The translations under genes and the position numbers were made by a program. The notes beneath the pieces were generated by a model. That model was not told the DNA's origin and searched no databases. It saw only the letters and a list, made by a program, of their open reading frames with translations. From Bryoerythrophyllum caledonicum (Eukaryota > Streptophyta > Bryopsida > Pottiales > Pottiaceae), in assembly GCA_963971425.1 (NCBI GenBank), contig OZ020516.1:17472593-17536592 (forward strand): a stretch of 64,000 bases of DNA, given 5' to 3'. This document shows positions 13,737 through 26,414 of this stretch, in pieces (the stretch's first letter is position 1; each line of letters begins with the position of its first letter).

Positions 13737-14286
13737 TCAGACCCGGGAATATTACGGCAGAATTCCATATAATGATCCTGCACTCGACATCAACGGCTGC
13801 TCAAGTATTGAAGGTATCTCAAACCCTGTCATTTATTCTATGGTCTTAAACCCCTCGTATGTCCCAAAATAGAAGATAGCGTCAAAGTAGCTGTTCACCA
13901 ATCATAAGAAATGAACATGGTAACAACAATGTTTGTATGTAACCATCCATTCTTTCTTTGGTGTAGTCATCGTAACGACAGCGTTAGTCACTCCTCATTT
14001 GTGCTGGGAACATGTAGTGCACAGTTGATAATTCATGTCAAGTGTGCAGTATTCCACTAAGGCCTCTAAATTTTTGTTAGTTAGGATTGGTAAGCAAGTC
14101 AGATCACCATTGAGTTTGTGCATTATCATTTAAGCAGAATTCAGTTATTCTGTGAGAGTGTCCACTTATAAACATGATAATAATTCACAGTTTCTCTTCC
14201 TTAGAAACATGTCTACAGATAGTACTCCACACTGTCATACGATCAATCAATTATACTAATAAAAACAACTAAGCGCAGGTGCATCA
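13737..14286 (+). other. CLC 3' UTR and spacer
   Basis: AT-rich sequence after the CLC stop. No coding potential recognised; several ATAA/AATAA-like motifs could serve polyadenylation. It ends at the TIR element that starts at 14,287. Confidence 0.4.
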
Positions 14287-14579
14287 ACACTCATCCCTCC
14301 CATAAGTTATACCTCTGCTAAGTTATAATGCCACCAACTTTAGCTAACTATAACCTCAACTAAGTTCTAACTACACTAAATATTGCATTTAGTGTACTAA
14401 ACAGTAAATACAAACATGTACACTAATTGCAAACTATGCAATTAGTGTAGTGGCAGAATACTATATTAAATAACAACTACTGCACTATTTGGGAATTATA
14501 ATTAAGATTGGAATAATTTTTTTCTACTTGTGGTCATTTAGTGTATCAAAAGTAGAAGATAATTATTTGTACAATTGGA

Positions 14580-15320
14580 GTATCAATGGTGAAGAAGAGA
14601 AAAAATAATAACTTGTAGAGAAAAATTTGAAAAAAAAAACAATTTGGAGAAAAGAACAACATAGAAAAAATCAACAACTTTGAAAAAAGAACAATTTAGA
14701 AACATAGAGTAAATAACAATTAAATGAGAAAAATGTGGAAAAAGAGAACATAGATATGGAAGAAAGTGAATTGGCAATCCAGAAAAAAAAAAACATGTGC
14801 AAGAAAGAGATTGGAAAATAAAAGCTGAGGTTCGAAAAGAATGAGAATTTCTTTTAAAATAATCATTTGAAAAACAGATCATTTGAAAAAGGAAAGATTT
14901 CGCAAAACTAAAAGCAATAAAAACGAGAAAATTTGAAAAAGAAGACATCTGAAAGAAGAAACTTTTGAAATGTAATCTTTTGAAAAAGTAAATATCTGTT
15001 AAAGAGAACATTAAAAAACTAACATTAAAAAACGAACATTAAAGAACTAACATTAATAAAAGAAAGATTGTGAAAAAGTAATCTTTTGGAAAGTAACTTT
15101 TTGAAAAAGAATTCTATTGAAAAAGTAACCCTTTGAAACAATAACCTTTTGAAGAAGCAACCTTCTCATCAAGTGACACGTTGAAAAAGTATACATTTCA
15201 AAAAGATACCTTTCGAAAAAATAACATTTTTAATAGATAATCTTTTATTAAAATAAGTCTTTTGAAAAAATAAACTTTTGTGAAAGTAAACTTTTCAAAA
15301 AGTAAACATTTTAGAGGGAA
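14580..15320. repeat. Degenerate A-rich minisatellite, core like CTTTTGAAAAAGTAA
   Basis: About 740 bp of imperfect repeats with a period of roughly 18-22 bp built on TTTTGAAAAAG(T/A)AA. Long open frames on the minus strand here, including one of about 140 residues, are by-products of the repeat and are not annotated. Confidence 0.65.
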
Positions 15321-15545
15321 GCATTTTATTCGATTATGGCATGGCATTGGTAGGTAGTTGATTGGGAGTATCTTTTTAGTTCATTTTATTTTCTTTGGCA
15401 CAAGAAAGTTGATTGGGAGTATCATGAATGCCATGGACGGCTAACACTATTTGCCAACTTCTTTGCCATTAGTGTACTAGGGTAAGTACACTAATTGTGT
15501 TAGTACACTAAATGCAATAATTAGTGTAGTGCTGCCATGTGACTA

Positions 15546-15762
15546 CACTAAATATCACTTTTAGTGTAGTGCCCAGTAAATTACTTGTAAATGCAATAAG
15601 TTTTTATTCTTGATGCCAATTTTTACCAAGAGGACAACTCTCTACAGTATTCAAATAAAAGGATCTTTATAAACATAATTGGTAAAAATATTCACTTAAA
15701 ATAAAAACCTATAGCATTTACAAGTCATTTATTGGGCGCTATACTAAAAGTGATATTTAGTG
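15546..15762. mobile_element. Foldback MITE with long arms, nested at the right end of family B
   Basis: The 217-bp unit has arms of roughly 65-70 bp. CACTAAATATCACTTTTAGT at 15,546 is matched by the inverse at the right end, and similarity continues through ACTTGTAAATGC into the arms. It is flanked by TA on both sides. It may be a separate family B insertion next to a larger relative (14,374 to about 15,530), which would make the block two elements in tandem. Confidence 0.55.
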
Positions 15763-16082
15763 TAGTGCTCACGTGTCTGAGAATTAAAGCACAGAATCGG
15801 TACATGATATTGCTAATTTATGTCTTGAGACCAATCAATCACTGTATCACTATATCACTCAATAGTGCTACTATTCCTTCACATGTCACTATTCAATCAC
15901 AACAAGATCACTATTCAATTATAATAGTGCCACAATCTTCACATGTGCTCCCATCATCCTATCAAGGCTATTTTGAATGGTTATTTTAACAATCCAACTA
16001 GGCTATCACCATGGTGCAAGAGGGCCAACTCAAGTCAGCATGGTCATGTGATATTTTCATGTGCCAACTAACCTACCGCTTG

Positions 16083-19000
16083 TGTTGGAAGAAGTTGAAG
16101 AGTTGAGCCAGTGCGCACTACATTACAGATGAGGCATAAGCCCGAATATATACATGAGTACGTGAGGTTCTGTAGATGAAAAGCATGAGCTGACTAATGA
16201 AATAATAAGTTAATGGATGAACAGTTACTAGTGAATGAATGTACAGTTGAAGAGAGGGCGGCACGTCAAGGAACGTTGTATTTCCAACACCCTCCCTCGC
16301 TCCGAAGACGTCCGATAAAAGTTCTTGAGACATGATGTCGAGGTTCAGGGGCTTTCCGCCGGCTGTTGCAGTACAATGGAAAGAGTAGTTGGATCGTATG
16401 TCGGTGGTAAGTACGGTTGTTTTGTGAACAGACCTTGAGCACAATAGGTGGTGATTCAGACAGTGTGTATGTTGTGTGTGCTAGGTCGAGATCTTGATGT
16501 TGTGCGCCTTCCTGTTGTTGGTCGTGCTACGGCGGTTCTGTGAGATGGTGTCGGACACATTGTTTTTCTGGGTTATTGCGTCAAGCCGGGAATTGGAAGA
16601 GTCTGAAGTGCAGGTCTTGGAGATATTGCCTGGGAGGGTTTCTTCAACAAAGCAATTCGCAACGAAGGTGGAGTCTATAGAGAGAAGCTGGGAGCAATAT
16701 TTTGATAACCCGCACGAGTGGTGGGGCAATCGGTTGAAGAAAACCAACCCGCGTCAGCCAGATTTTAAGAACATGATGACTCGCAAGGCGCTTTGGATAG
16801 ACAGTTATTATACGCCGGAATGGGTAAGGTCGCGTCTTCAGTATGGTGGGTCGATAAGTCCAACAGCCTCCCTGTCCTGCGAGAACTTAGGATAAGGAAG
16901 GGGCTTCGTGAGGAAGTCCGCTTGTTGCATAGAGGTAGGAGTGAAGTTAACCCTAGTATAACCCTGATATGAGGCCTCTCGGATGAAGTGAGCTTGAATG
17001 CCGATATGCTTTGTACGTGCGTGCAACACAGGGTTCTGCACAAGTTTAATACAAGACTCGTTATCGTTGAAAATCTGTATCGCATCAATCATCTGAACGT
17101 CGATTTCTTCTAGAAATCTACAAAAATATATAACATCTTTGGAGGCATCGGTAAAAACTTGGTACTCGGCTTCAGTGCTGGATAATGAGACAGTCGGTTG
17201 TAATTTACTGGACCAAAATACACATGAGTCACCTAGCTTGTGCAGAATTTCGGAGGTGGATCGCCGCGTGTCCAGATCCCTCCCCCAATCCGCATCTGCG
17301 AATGTATGATATTAATCAGAAGCGTTTGCCGAGAGTAGGAGTACGTGATGCATAGTCCCCTTAAGACATCAAAGGATTCGCTTAGCAGCCTGTAGATGAG
17401 TAGAGTCGGGTTGTGCCATGTACCGTGCCACACATCCAACAGCAAAGCTAATATCCGGACGTGTGTTTGTAAGATAGATCAGGCTTCCGACTAGGGACCT
17501 ATATATTTCTGCGTTAACTACTTAAGTGCCCATTGATTTTTGTAGTTGCATGTGCGGGTCCATTGGCAACAAACTGTGGATGCAGTTCTCCATACCAAAC
17601 TTTTGCAAGAGTCTTTTGATGAACGCCGTTTGGGTTAGGAGGATGCCTTCCCGCAAGCGTCGGATCTCGGCTTCCAAGTAAATGTGTGCGCCATTCAAGT
17701 TTGTCATCTCAAATTCTTTTTGTAGCGCTGCTTTGAGAATCTTTATTCTAGTCTTGTCATCACCACTGATTAACAAGTCATCTACGTACAATAAGATGAA
17801 TACACTTTCTCGTTTTATGTGTAATAGTAAAGGTTTGGGTCAAATTTGCTGCGCGTCAGCCCCTGTGAAATCAACCATGCATCTATCCTTGCATACCACG
17901 CCCGCGGAGCTTGTTTCAAACCATATAGTGCTCGCCTTACTTTACATATTTTGGCTGGGTTACGTGACTCACAGAATCCCTCAGGAATTTCCATCAATAC
18001 ATCTTCATCCAAGGTTCCATTTAAAAAGGCAGTCTTGACGTCCATCTGATGGAGATCCCAGTTATTTTGTGCAGCTAGCGCAAGTATGATCCGGATAGTT
18101 GACCACCTTACAAGTGGTGCAAAAATGTCATCATAATCGATCCCCTCCTTCTGTTGGAACCATCTTGCAACAACTCGGGCTTTCAGTTTAGTATTTTCAC
18201 CTGCTTGTTTAACCTTAAATATCCATTTCACCGTGATTGGCGTGCGTCCATGTGGCATGTCTATTATGTCCCAGGTGCGATTACGTAAGATTGAACTATC
18301 AATAGTCTGGCGCCATCGCGGGTGTTGGAATGCCTCGTTGAAGCGTCTAGGTTTTTTAGAGTTTTCCGAGTTTAAGGCCCAGTGATCCTGTAGGCGTTGT
18401 GATGGTCTTCTCTCTCGAGTAGGGTACCGGGACCTTTTTGTTGACGTTGTTGGCCGTATTCGTTGACCGCTTGTTGCAGTACACGGCGGTTGTTCGGCGT
18501 TTGTTGGTACGGCAGTAGGCCGCCCAACGGCAGCTTCTTGGTCCACAGTGGTGTCCGCGGGAATAGGGTCTGTTTTTCCTATTACCAAGCTCGTGTGGTG
18601 GCCTGCCGAGTCACTAACGATGAGTTGGGGTGAAAAGCGTGCCGAAAGAGGTTCCTCAACTTGGCGTGGGCTCCAGGTGGAGTCGTCCTGTGATAGGTAG
18701 GAAGGTAGATCGTGTGATGGTGGTGCTGAACCGCGTGGAGTTTCTTGCGCTTGTTCACTCCTTTTCTAATATCTCTCCTCTAAGTTCGGTGCCTTGCCGT
18801 GTTGTGTCACTGAATCTGTGGTTGACAGTGGGATGCTGCAACTAAAGCTAGGTGGATAAATTGAGGGTCCTGTTTTCAAGTGGTTGCATCCCACTAGGCT
18901 CTTATCAAACACCACATCCCTACTAATAATAATTTTATGCTTGACATGATCATAAAGCCTATATGCTTTTGACTCTTGATTGTATCCAACGAACATGCAC

Positions 19001-21573
19001 ATATGACTTTTTTTGTCTAGTTTTTGTCTCTCGGTATCTGGAATATGAACGTGAGCCATACAACCAAATATTTGTAAATTTTTGAGGTTGACAGGTGTAC
19101 CTGAGTAATTGGATTCTGGTGGAATCCCATAATTCGATCGCGTGGGGCTGCGGTTGATCAAGAAGGTCGCCATTGCCTGCCTCAGGCCACAAGAAGGTTG
19201 GAAGCCGGCTGTCTGCAGCAATACTACGAGCGAGCTCCATAATGGTTTTGTTTCGTCTTTCGGAAACGCCATTCTGCTGTGGAGTTTTCACTTGAATTAG
19301 TTCACGTTCAATTCCGAGCTGTAAACAAAAGTTCTTGAATTCATCTGATAAATACTCCCCGCCCCTCTCAGAGCACAATGCTATTAACCGATTGCCGGTT
19401 TCTGCTTCCAGCTTGGCCTTGAAGTGGGAGAAGTATTTGTATGTCTCAGTTTTGTGACGCATAAAATAGGTCCAACTTTTCCTCAAGAAATCATCAGTGA
19501 ACACTAGTATGAAGCGCGAGCCTCCTAGAGAAGGTCGCTGGAGAGGTCCTATTACATCTATGTGAACTCTTGTTCCTGGAATTTTGGCCCGGGTTTCAGA
19601 TTTGCGAGGGAATCTTTCCCTATGATGTTTGTCTGCTAGGCAACATGTACACACGTACGTACTCACATTGATGTGAGGAAGACCTTCAGTGTGACCAGAT
19701 TTTGAGAGGAAACTGAGACCCGAATAGCTCAAGTGGCCCATCCTGCGATGTCATAGTTCGGCAGCATCACTGACCTCTACTGATAAAACCTCTTGAGGAG
19801 TTTCCTGAAGAAAATACAGACCGTTTTTATGGTCTCAATGTCCCACTGCACCTATATTTTGGTTCTTATAAATCCAACAATGAGTTTTCGTAAACAACAC
19901 CGTATGACCGGAATCGGTAATTGAACCGACGGATGCTAGGTTTATCTTGAGAGTAGGCACGTAACGAACATTCTTCAACTTTATTTCTCCAGTAGAAGTA
20001 CGGAGAGTAGATGTTCCAGTACCATGCACAACGTGGGACTCCCCTCCGCCAGTTTTAATGTCATTGTGAGAGAAAATTGGACTAGGGGCATAATCTAGCT
20101 ATCTGGCATTTGATGCTACATGAGATGACGCTCCACTATCAACATACCAAGGATTTGAATTACCATAGTAGTAGTCGGGGTCATCGTAGTACTGACCGTA
20201 TTGTTCATCTAGATCTGTGTTGAAGACTTCGGCCGAGTATACATATTCGTTGGTGTTAGGTGTCACTTGTGAACTTCGATAGTCTCTCGCAAGATGGCCT
20301 GGCTTGCCACATGCGTAGGAGATAGGTGGTGGCCTCTGTTGTCCTCCACGCTGTCCAGGCACGCCAGGTCTCCAAGCAGGGCCTCTGCCGCTTACGTGGC
20401 CACGATTTGAAGGCGGTTGGCGTTGTCCCCATGGTGAGCCTGGTGGTCTATACCACCACGGTGGTCTACTTCCCCATCGTCCGCGACCTCGGCCTCGCTC
20501 AGGCTGACTTGAACTACTTTGATTCTTATGAGTTGCTGTCAAGGCTTCATCTTCGCCGTGAAGAGCAGTCTGATGTGGAGTCGATATTGCTCTGAGAGTA
20601 TCTTTGCACTCAGTTTGTCAAACAACATGTCCGATCCAAATGCGAGAGCGTCTATACTGTGCTGTCGAATGAACAAGGCAACCCATTGAGAACAATCCGG
20701 TTGAGCTGCTGGTCATTCACATCCTCTCCCATGCTTGTAAGTCGGTTCTTCGACTCGCTAGTTTTACTAAAAAAATCCTCCACCCTCCTTCCTTATGACA
20801 TCTTCAAAGTCCGGAGTTGTGCTGTCAGGGTTAGAATGTGTGACAGGTCATTTGACGCAAATCATTCTTTGAACGCGTTCCAAGCGTCACTGCGATCTAA
20901 ATGTTTTGCAACAAGGTTGACCAAGCTATCCAAGACTGACATGAGCAACATACGACACGCGACAGCCTTTCGCTTCTCAAACAATGCCTCAATGATCTCT
21001 TCTCCATTGACAACTAGAGGAAAGGCGGTTGGTGACCTCTTCTCTTCGATGTAGCACCACAGGCTCTCCCCTCTAAGAATGCCCTGCAGTTTCAAGCTCC
21101 AGACCAAGTAACTTTCAATGCCTATCAGCTTGTCTCCCTCCCTTACTATCATATTCTCCATCATTTTGAATGCACTCTCTATCTCTTTCGGTTGAGAGAC
21201 CAACCTTGACTCTGCAAAGGGCGGCTCTTCTTTAATTGTTCGACTTGATCACTCTTCTGGCACTCTTGACAGTTCTACTATCAACTTCGGCGGCATTGAC
21301 TTCCGATAGGACTTGACCCTCTCTCCCTCTTTGAAGATAATCCTACTTCAGTCCTAACTAAGCTCGCTCTGATACCATGTTGGAAGAAGTTGAAGAGTTG
21401 CGCCACTGCGCACTACATTACAGATGAGGCATAAGCCCAAATATATACATGAGTACATGATGATAAGCGTGAGCTGACTAATGAAATAATAAGCTAATGG
21501 ATGAACAGTTACTAACGAATGAGTGAACAGTAGAAGAGAGGGCGGCACGTCAAGGAGCGTAGTATTTCCAACA
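16083..21573 (-). mobile_element. Ty1/Copia LTR retrotransposon, fossil copy
   Basis: LTRs of about 0.2 kb (16,083-16,289 and 21,378-21,573) start TGTTGG and end CCAACA. Flanking GCTTG/ACTTG looks like a 5-bp target duplication with one change. On the minus strand the primer binding site TGGTATCAGAGCGAG (21,363-21,377) follows the 5' LTR and a purine-rich tract precedes the 3' LTR. Parts in order: gag N-terminal domain (about 20.9-21.2 kb), gag zinc knuckle and protease (about 19.8-20.5 kb), integrase (about 18.9-19.7 kb), reverse transcriptase (about 17.5-18.6 kb) and RNase H (about 16.8-17.1 kb). Protease-integrase-RT order is the Copia hallmark. The copy is broken, with roughly half a dozen or more disruptions, and the LTRs differ at about a dozen sites plus one indel, so it is not a recent arrival. 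Confidence 0.92.
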
Positions 21574-21840
21574 ACTTGATGCTCGGTCAATTCTAGGAAA
21601 TCATAGTAGGTGGATGGAGATGAAATTGTGCTGAAGTTACCAAATCATCTACTACGGCCACCACTAACTTTAGACTCTACTAAATTCTTACCACCCCATC
21701 CACCCGGCACTAGATTTGGCTATAACTTATGGGAAGAATGAGTGTACAATCATCGTTGGAACAACCTAAGTCTTTCAATTTCGTCATTATCTCGGAGAAG
21801 GGGGTTTGAGAGGATCTCCATCGCTTGAGGAGTGACCTGC

Positions 21841-23646
21841 TCATCCGGCGTTGTAGTAGAAGTTCTGGGGCCTTCGACCAGTGCCCGCTTGCATGTCCTC
21901 CACTTTGAAGCCGTGATGATGGCCAGCCTCAGATTGCGTTGCGGCCATGCACACGTCCAGCATCTTCTTCAGCATCTTCCGCTGCTTCAGGTACTCCTGC
22001 GACCCGAACTCGCCCACCGCCATCCACTGCACCATCCGTCACGTCAATCCAAGTGCCTCGACCGGACTCACCTTGCTACTCTCCACCAGCAATGGCGCTT
22101 CATCTTTCCACTAGATCCTGCAGACTCTAGCTTTACTCCATGTTCTAGAGCTTCAAGGACCAACGTTGGTCGGAAAGCGATGGGCATTCATGTGAGATAC
22201 AACCGACACTGTCGCCTTCGTATCGGTTAGTTATGACGAACTCATGAAACATGCATGCATTGTGAGAGCTGGGGCATCTGGACGATGCTTACCTTGGCCG
22301 CCGTCAATTCAGCGTCTTGCACTGTGATGTCCGAGTTGAGAGGTCGGAGGATGCACAAGAAGAACATGTCCGACTTCCCGAAGGCCGCATTGTGGGCTTG
22401 CCTGCGGAACAGAAAGTTTGTGAGCCTGGCTGTGAAAGTAGGGTGAAAGTGGGAGTTTGTGTGGAGGCGTGGTGTGCAAGCCTGTGTTCGTGCTCAGAAA
22501 TCGTACCTGAATCCGACCACTTGGACGAATTCTGTGTCAATCTGCACAGAACGACACATGATCCAGTACTCTGGAGTCAGCTCCACAGTCAGGCGCTTGT
22601 CGATGCAATCCATCAAATAAGCTCGCGAGATCAACATCAGTGAACCAACACATCATCTGCACTAGGTCAGCTGGCCACTTGCACTTACCCCTGTTTCCTC
22701 CTTCACCTCTCGAATTGCCCCGGCGAAGATATCCTCTCCCTGCACCAGCATACCCACACATGGAATCAGCCATGAGTTCCCAACTCTTTGCTTATCAGTA
22801 CACATCTGCAGCATGATCATTTCAATGCCCTCTCACCTGGTTGACGGACCCGGTGGGCATCTTCCAGATACTTCCACCTTGGAAAACGCCACTCTTCTCT
22901 TGCACGGCAAGAATCTGCAATTCATGTCAAAACTATCAGACCTCATGCTACTTTATAACTTCAGTCCTGCAAAGTAAGCATGTGATGAGAAATGAGCTAT
23001 GACCCTGCTATCATGTGCAGTAGTACGTACCTCTCGGTTGGAATTCAGGACGAATGCTCCGACTCCAACTTGGTGGGACGCGTTGGCAGGGATGGTGGAT
23101 GCAACGTCGTCCGCAAGCCACGTGACCAGCATCACGTATGTGGCCTCCGCGTGATGGTACGCGAAGCCCTCCTGCACATCATCAACCATACATTCATTTC
23201 CAATCCAACTATAACCTGGTGGTCATACAGAATCAAGAGACAGTGGTCGAGTCATTCGCAGGACGAGGGTTCACCTGAATAGCAAGATGCACGAGCTCGC
23301 TCAGATCGAGCGGCAACTTCAGCCATACTCCACGCTTCCCCTGGACATCGAACATGTCAACGAACGCCCTCAATCACTTCAAAACATTCAGATATGCCTG
23401 CAGCCTCAAACTAGCAGAGCCACCTAAAAGCAGAGTACGGTTCCAGGAAGGAAACTGTGATGACCTTACTCTGAGCTTGTGTGAGATGAAGCAAGTAATT
23501 ACCTGAGCCTTCCAGTGCTGGAGGGAATGGCGGAGGGAGCAAAGAAAGTGGGACGTGTCTCGGGGCAAGGCGGAGCTGTCAATGACGACGCCCCCAAACT
23601 TGTCTTGTGCGGCCTTGAGGATAATCGTTGTGTGAGCTGGCTCCAT
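21841..23646 (-). CDS. Nudix hydrolase (plant NUDT2/6/7/8/10-like), copy 1, 8 exons
   Basis: Exons (minus, first to last): 23503-23646, 23275-23340, 23031-23171, 22837-22914, 22689-22739, 22507-22541, 22293-22401, 21841-22026; all GT/AG, product 269 aa. The N-terminal part carries the plant-specific stretch LPLDLSELVHLAIQEGFAYH, then a Nudix domain with the box G-x5-E-x7-REVKEETG (GSVNQGEDIFAGAIREVKEE), followed by the family's WM ... FYYNAG tail. Relatives hydrolyse ADP-ribose, NADH or related nucleoside diphosphate derivatives; the substrate here is not predictable. The start is the first in-frame ATG after an in-frame stop. It is about 96% identical at protein level to the copy at 30.4 kb, in opposite orientation, with no disruptions. 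A TATATATGG motif lies upstream near 23,890-23,900. Confidence 0.9.
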
Positions 23647-23737
23647 GGCACAAGCAGGAGCTGAAACCTGCCCTTCCACAACCGTGGTCCTGATAGTCAC
23701 GAACCGCTCAAGATGCTACAGCGAATCTTCACTCAGG

Positions 23738-25043
23738 CGACAGAAGTTGCAGAATGAAGAGCGCAAGTCACAGACTGAAGAGGCTGATTCTCTATGAAAC
23801 TTCCGAAAACTTAAGACTGGCTGGATTCCAAGTGCAGGCCGAAGATCGATTATGACTCTACTTGTCCTGTCATTAAGTCCTCTCCATATATAGTACTCGT
23901 TCTGAGATATCCACCCAGTGAAACTTATTCTCAAGTGCCCGTTGCAGCTTAGTTGAAGCTTCCTGCCGACGATAGATTCCTTACAGATTGTTTCGACTCG
24001 GTTGTCAATGAAATTACCCACCTCTGGCTACAGTCTGCTTATCAAATGGGTTGCCGACAATTTGGGGGCTTGGAAAGTAGGTTACACATTCACCGGACAT
24101 TCCTTTCCGCGTATTCAAGCGAGAGACGGTGTCTGCAATTAATTGTCTGTCGCACGCCACCGCCGACGTTTCACCGCCACGTGCCGCGTCGGTGACGCCA
24201 TCGTTTCCCGGTAGCTTCTGTTGCACGGAACCACAAGCGGTGCGATGCCAAAACTGTAGATCTGACTTCCCTCGTTGTTCGTATTTGGTAGATAATGACT
24301 GATTTGGGCTCATTAGCGTTTAGCGGGGAAGTCGGTTTTTGGTTCAGTGATGGTTTTGAGGATTTGTGAAATCCCGTCAACCTTTGATCCAATTAGAGTG
24401 AGGAACAACTTGATAATTATGCTAATTGAAGCACAGCTAATTCAACGAGGATGATACTTGACCTGGTCCATAACTCATGGCAGCGGCTACATACATAATC
24501 AAGGCAGACTCCCAAAACGTATGGCATTATACCAAAAAAATAGACTATTTTACTGAGAAGAGCTCCATGAAAATCCAACCGATTCAACTCATTCCTGATC
24601 ACCCAACATTCCCGGCTATCAAGGAATCTCTATTAATAATTCTCAGAGGCAGAGGAGTAGCAGACCCTAACCGAAAAGTTGATTGCTGATAGTCTAACGA
24701 GAACACAATTCTACTGTGCACATCATGTCTGAGAGGAGAAGAATCTCAGTCCTCAATGCGCACCTGCAAAATCAGCGCCAGGACGTAACAAGCTCTCTCT
24801 CTCCTTCGTATATAATGGAGCAAAAAAATTGCCAAGACATGATGGATTGGCGTCTCCATGAGCAACCATTGAAATATCACTGAAATTTACGGAGGGGCGA
24901 CTAACCTCCGAGACGCAGACCACCATTTCGGCGCATGTAAAACACATCCACGGCTCTCTGAGAGTACACTAGCGCGCTGCCATATAGTTTATTTTTACAG
25001 AAAATAATACAAATCGTTCGCCGGAAAAAAGAGAAGATGATCC
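23738..25043. other. Spacer: Nudix copy 1 upstream region and J-protein 3' side
   Basis: Contains the presumed promoter of the minus-strand Nudix copy (nearest part) and unassigned sequence. Short open frames on both strands show no recognisable family. Homology with the second Nudix copy stops at about 23,737. Confidence 0.4.
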
Positions 25044-26075
25044 TCATGAGAAGAGCTTCTTCACGCCAGCTTTCTGCTCGGTCGTCAACCGGGTGGGGAA
25101 GTTGATGTCGAACTTGATCCGCAAGTTGCCCTTCCTGCCGGGCTCCTTGGCGACCGGCATGCCCTCCTTGGGCACCACCTTCTCAAAGCCTGGGTAAACC
25201 ACCTCGGAGATGTTCACATTCAACGTCCGGCCGTCCAACGTCGGCAACGTGAAGCTGCACCCCGTCAAGGCCTCCACCAACGACACTTTCTTCGTGGTAA
25301 TCAAATCGTTCCCGTCACGCTTGTAAACCTCGTGCGGCTTCTCATCAATGACGAAGACGAGGTCGGCGGGGGTAACCCCAACCTGCTCGTTCCCCTTCTC
25401 GGGGAAGGTAATCTTCGTCCCTTTCTTCCACCCGGGCTTCACATCGATCGTCACGATCTCCTCCACGGGCATGCTCTTCCCACTCGCGTCCGCAATGCTG
25501 CGCGAGATTTTCATCTTGCGAGTGGAGCCCTTGTAGAGCTCCTCGAGGGAGCACAGGAGCTTATTCTCGACCGCGGGCGCCTTCCGGGGCTGCGCGGGGG
25601 AGTCGCCGAAGGTGCGAAACCCTTGGCCCCCTCCGTCTGAGGTCCGGAACATAGGATCGCCCCCGAATCCCCCGAACATGCCGTCCCCGAACGGCCCGCT
25701 CCGGCGCCCGCCCATGCCGCCAAACGGACTCGCGCTCCCGAAAAACTCCGCGAAGATGTCCTCCGCGTTCCGGGGGTTAAACCGGAACGTGGTGCTGCTC
25801 CCGCCGTTGGAGAACCCGCCATGCGAGGCCCCCGGCGGCGGCATGCCACCTTTCAACCCCTCCTCGCCCTCCTGGTCGTAAATCTGGCGCTTCTGCGGGT
25901 CGGACAGAACCTCATACGCCTCGCTGATCTGCTTGAACTTGGCCTCCGCCTCCTTCTTGTTGTTCGGGTTCTTATCCGGATGCCACTTCATCGCCAGCTT
26001 CCGATACGACTTCTTCAAGTCATCCTCCGTCGCCGTCTTCGGCACCTTCAACACGCTGTAGTAGTCCACCCCCAT
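25044..26075 (-). CDS. Class B (type II) J-domain co-chaperone, DNAJB1/Sis1-like, intronless
   Basis: 343 aa from [10 protein letters not shown] domain at residues 1-70 with HPD at 32-34, which stimulates Hsp70 ATPase. A Gly/Phe-rich linker follows (about 75-165; [20 protein letters not shown]), then the two-part C-terminal client-binding domain from [20 protein letters not shown] to the end. There is no CxxCxGxG zinc finger, which defines class B. It is cytosolic or nuclear, as no targeting signal is present. The frame stays open 33 codons further upstream to another ATG, but that extension (Arg/Glu-rich) is not a family feature, so the internal ATG is preferred. No intron interrupts it. A heat shock element lies about 265 bp upstream, consistent with heat induction. 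Nudix copies flank it on both sides. Confidence 0.93.
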   Translation of the reverse strand: MGVDYYSVLKVPKTATEDDLKKSYRKLAMKWHPDKNPNNKKEAEAKFKQISEAYEVLSDPQKRQIYDQEGEEGLKGGMPPPGASHGGFSNGGSSTTFRFNPRNAEDIFAEFFGSASPFGGMGGRRSGPFGDGMFGGFGGDPMFRTSDGGGQGFRTFGDSPAQPRKAPAVENKLLCSLEELYKGSTRKMKISRSIADASGKSMPVEEIVTIDVKPGWKKGTKITFPEKGNEQVGVTPADLVFVIDEKPHEVYKRDGNDLITTKKVSLVEALTGCSFTLPTLDGRTLNVNISEVVYPGFEKVVPKEGMPVAKEPGRKGNLRIKFDINFPTRLTTEQKAGVKKLFS

Positions 26076-26340
26076 CTCCCCCTCCTCCTCCTCCTCCAAG
26101 CGCTTCCGCTTCCTGCCTCCCCGCCCTCTCTCTGAATCCGCCACTCTCACAAACCGCGAATAACCTAAACTCACTCAAAACTCAACCAAAACTCACTCGA
26201 AAAACCTCGCAATTCGACCTAACCCTGAAAAACCCTCCAGAGAATCCCACTTCCATAGCCAAAATTCCGCCTACAATGTACAAATCGCAGCTTTCCATTC
26301 GCCGAATTCGCGTCGCGAGGGTTACAAATACAGGATAGAC

Positions 26341-26385
26341 GAAGGTTCCAGAAGGAAGCTCTGGAAGGGACCAGAGGGTTCTGGT
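26341..26385 (-). promoter_or_regulatory. Heat shock element upstream of the J-protein gene
   Basis: GAAGGTTCCAGAA at 26,341-26,353 matches nGAAnnTTCnnGAAn perfectly. Further GAA/TTC half-sites follow to 26,385 (GGAAGG and GGTTCTGG). It sits about 265 bp before the chosen ATG of a chaperone gene, where heat shock factor binding is expected. Confidence 0.75.
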
Positions 26386-26414
26386 ATCTACGACCGTCGT
26401 AGACTCGGGTTTGG

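Larger units (their letters stand above)
14374..15762. mobile_element. TA-flanked TIR insertion (family B) inside the family A element
   Basis: Termini are CACTAAATATTGC (left) and GTGATATTTAGTG (right), inverse of each other except for about two bases, each bordered by TA (14,372-14,373 and 15,763-15,764). The related family A copy at 60.2 kb reads straight through this point (CTAACTAGTGCTGAC), which is what insertion with a TA target duplication predicts. TA duplication is typical of Tc1/mariner-type MITEs. The interior is AT-rich repeat plus a second small element; no transposase. Confidence 0.65.
14287..21745. mobile_element. TIR element, family A (about 0.58 kb itself), split by two later insertions
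   Basis: The left terminus reads ACACTCATCCCTCCCATAAG and the right terminus is its near-perfect inverse (ending CTTATGGGAAGAATGAGTGT at 21,745). Once the insertions at 14,374-15,762 and 16,083-21,573 are subtracted, about 580 bp remains. The same body occurs at 51,352-51,642 (with an internal deletion) and at 60,166-60,414, which supply empty sites. It has no transposase, so it is a MITE-like non-autonomous DNA transposon. Its superfamily is unclear because I could not settle a target-site duplication. Confidence 0.75.

Noticed and set aside
14583-15011. Minus-strand open frame of about 142 codons, Phe/Ser-rich
   Set aside because: It is the translation of the A-rich minisatellite and has no domain or codon structure of a gene.
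23698-23700. GTG (and its counterpart at 30,369) as an upstream start for the Nudix genes
   Set aside because: Not a normal start in a plant nuclear gene; the first in-frame ATG after the upstream stop gives the family-like length.
25332-26135. Long plus-strand frames opposite the J-protein gene
   Set aside because: Antisense shadows of a GC-rich coding exon; the minus frame has the full J-protein signature.
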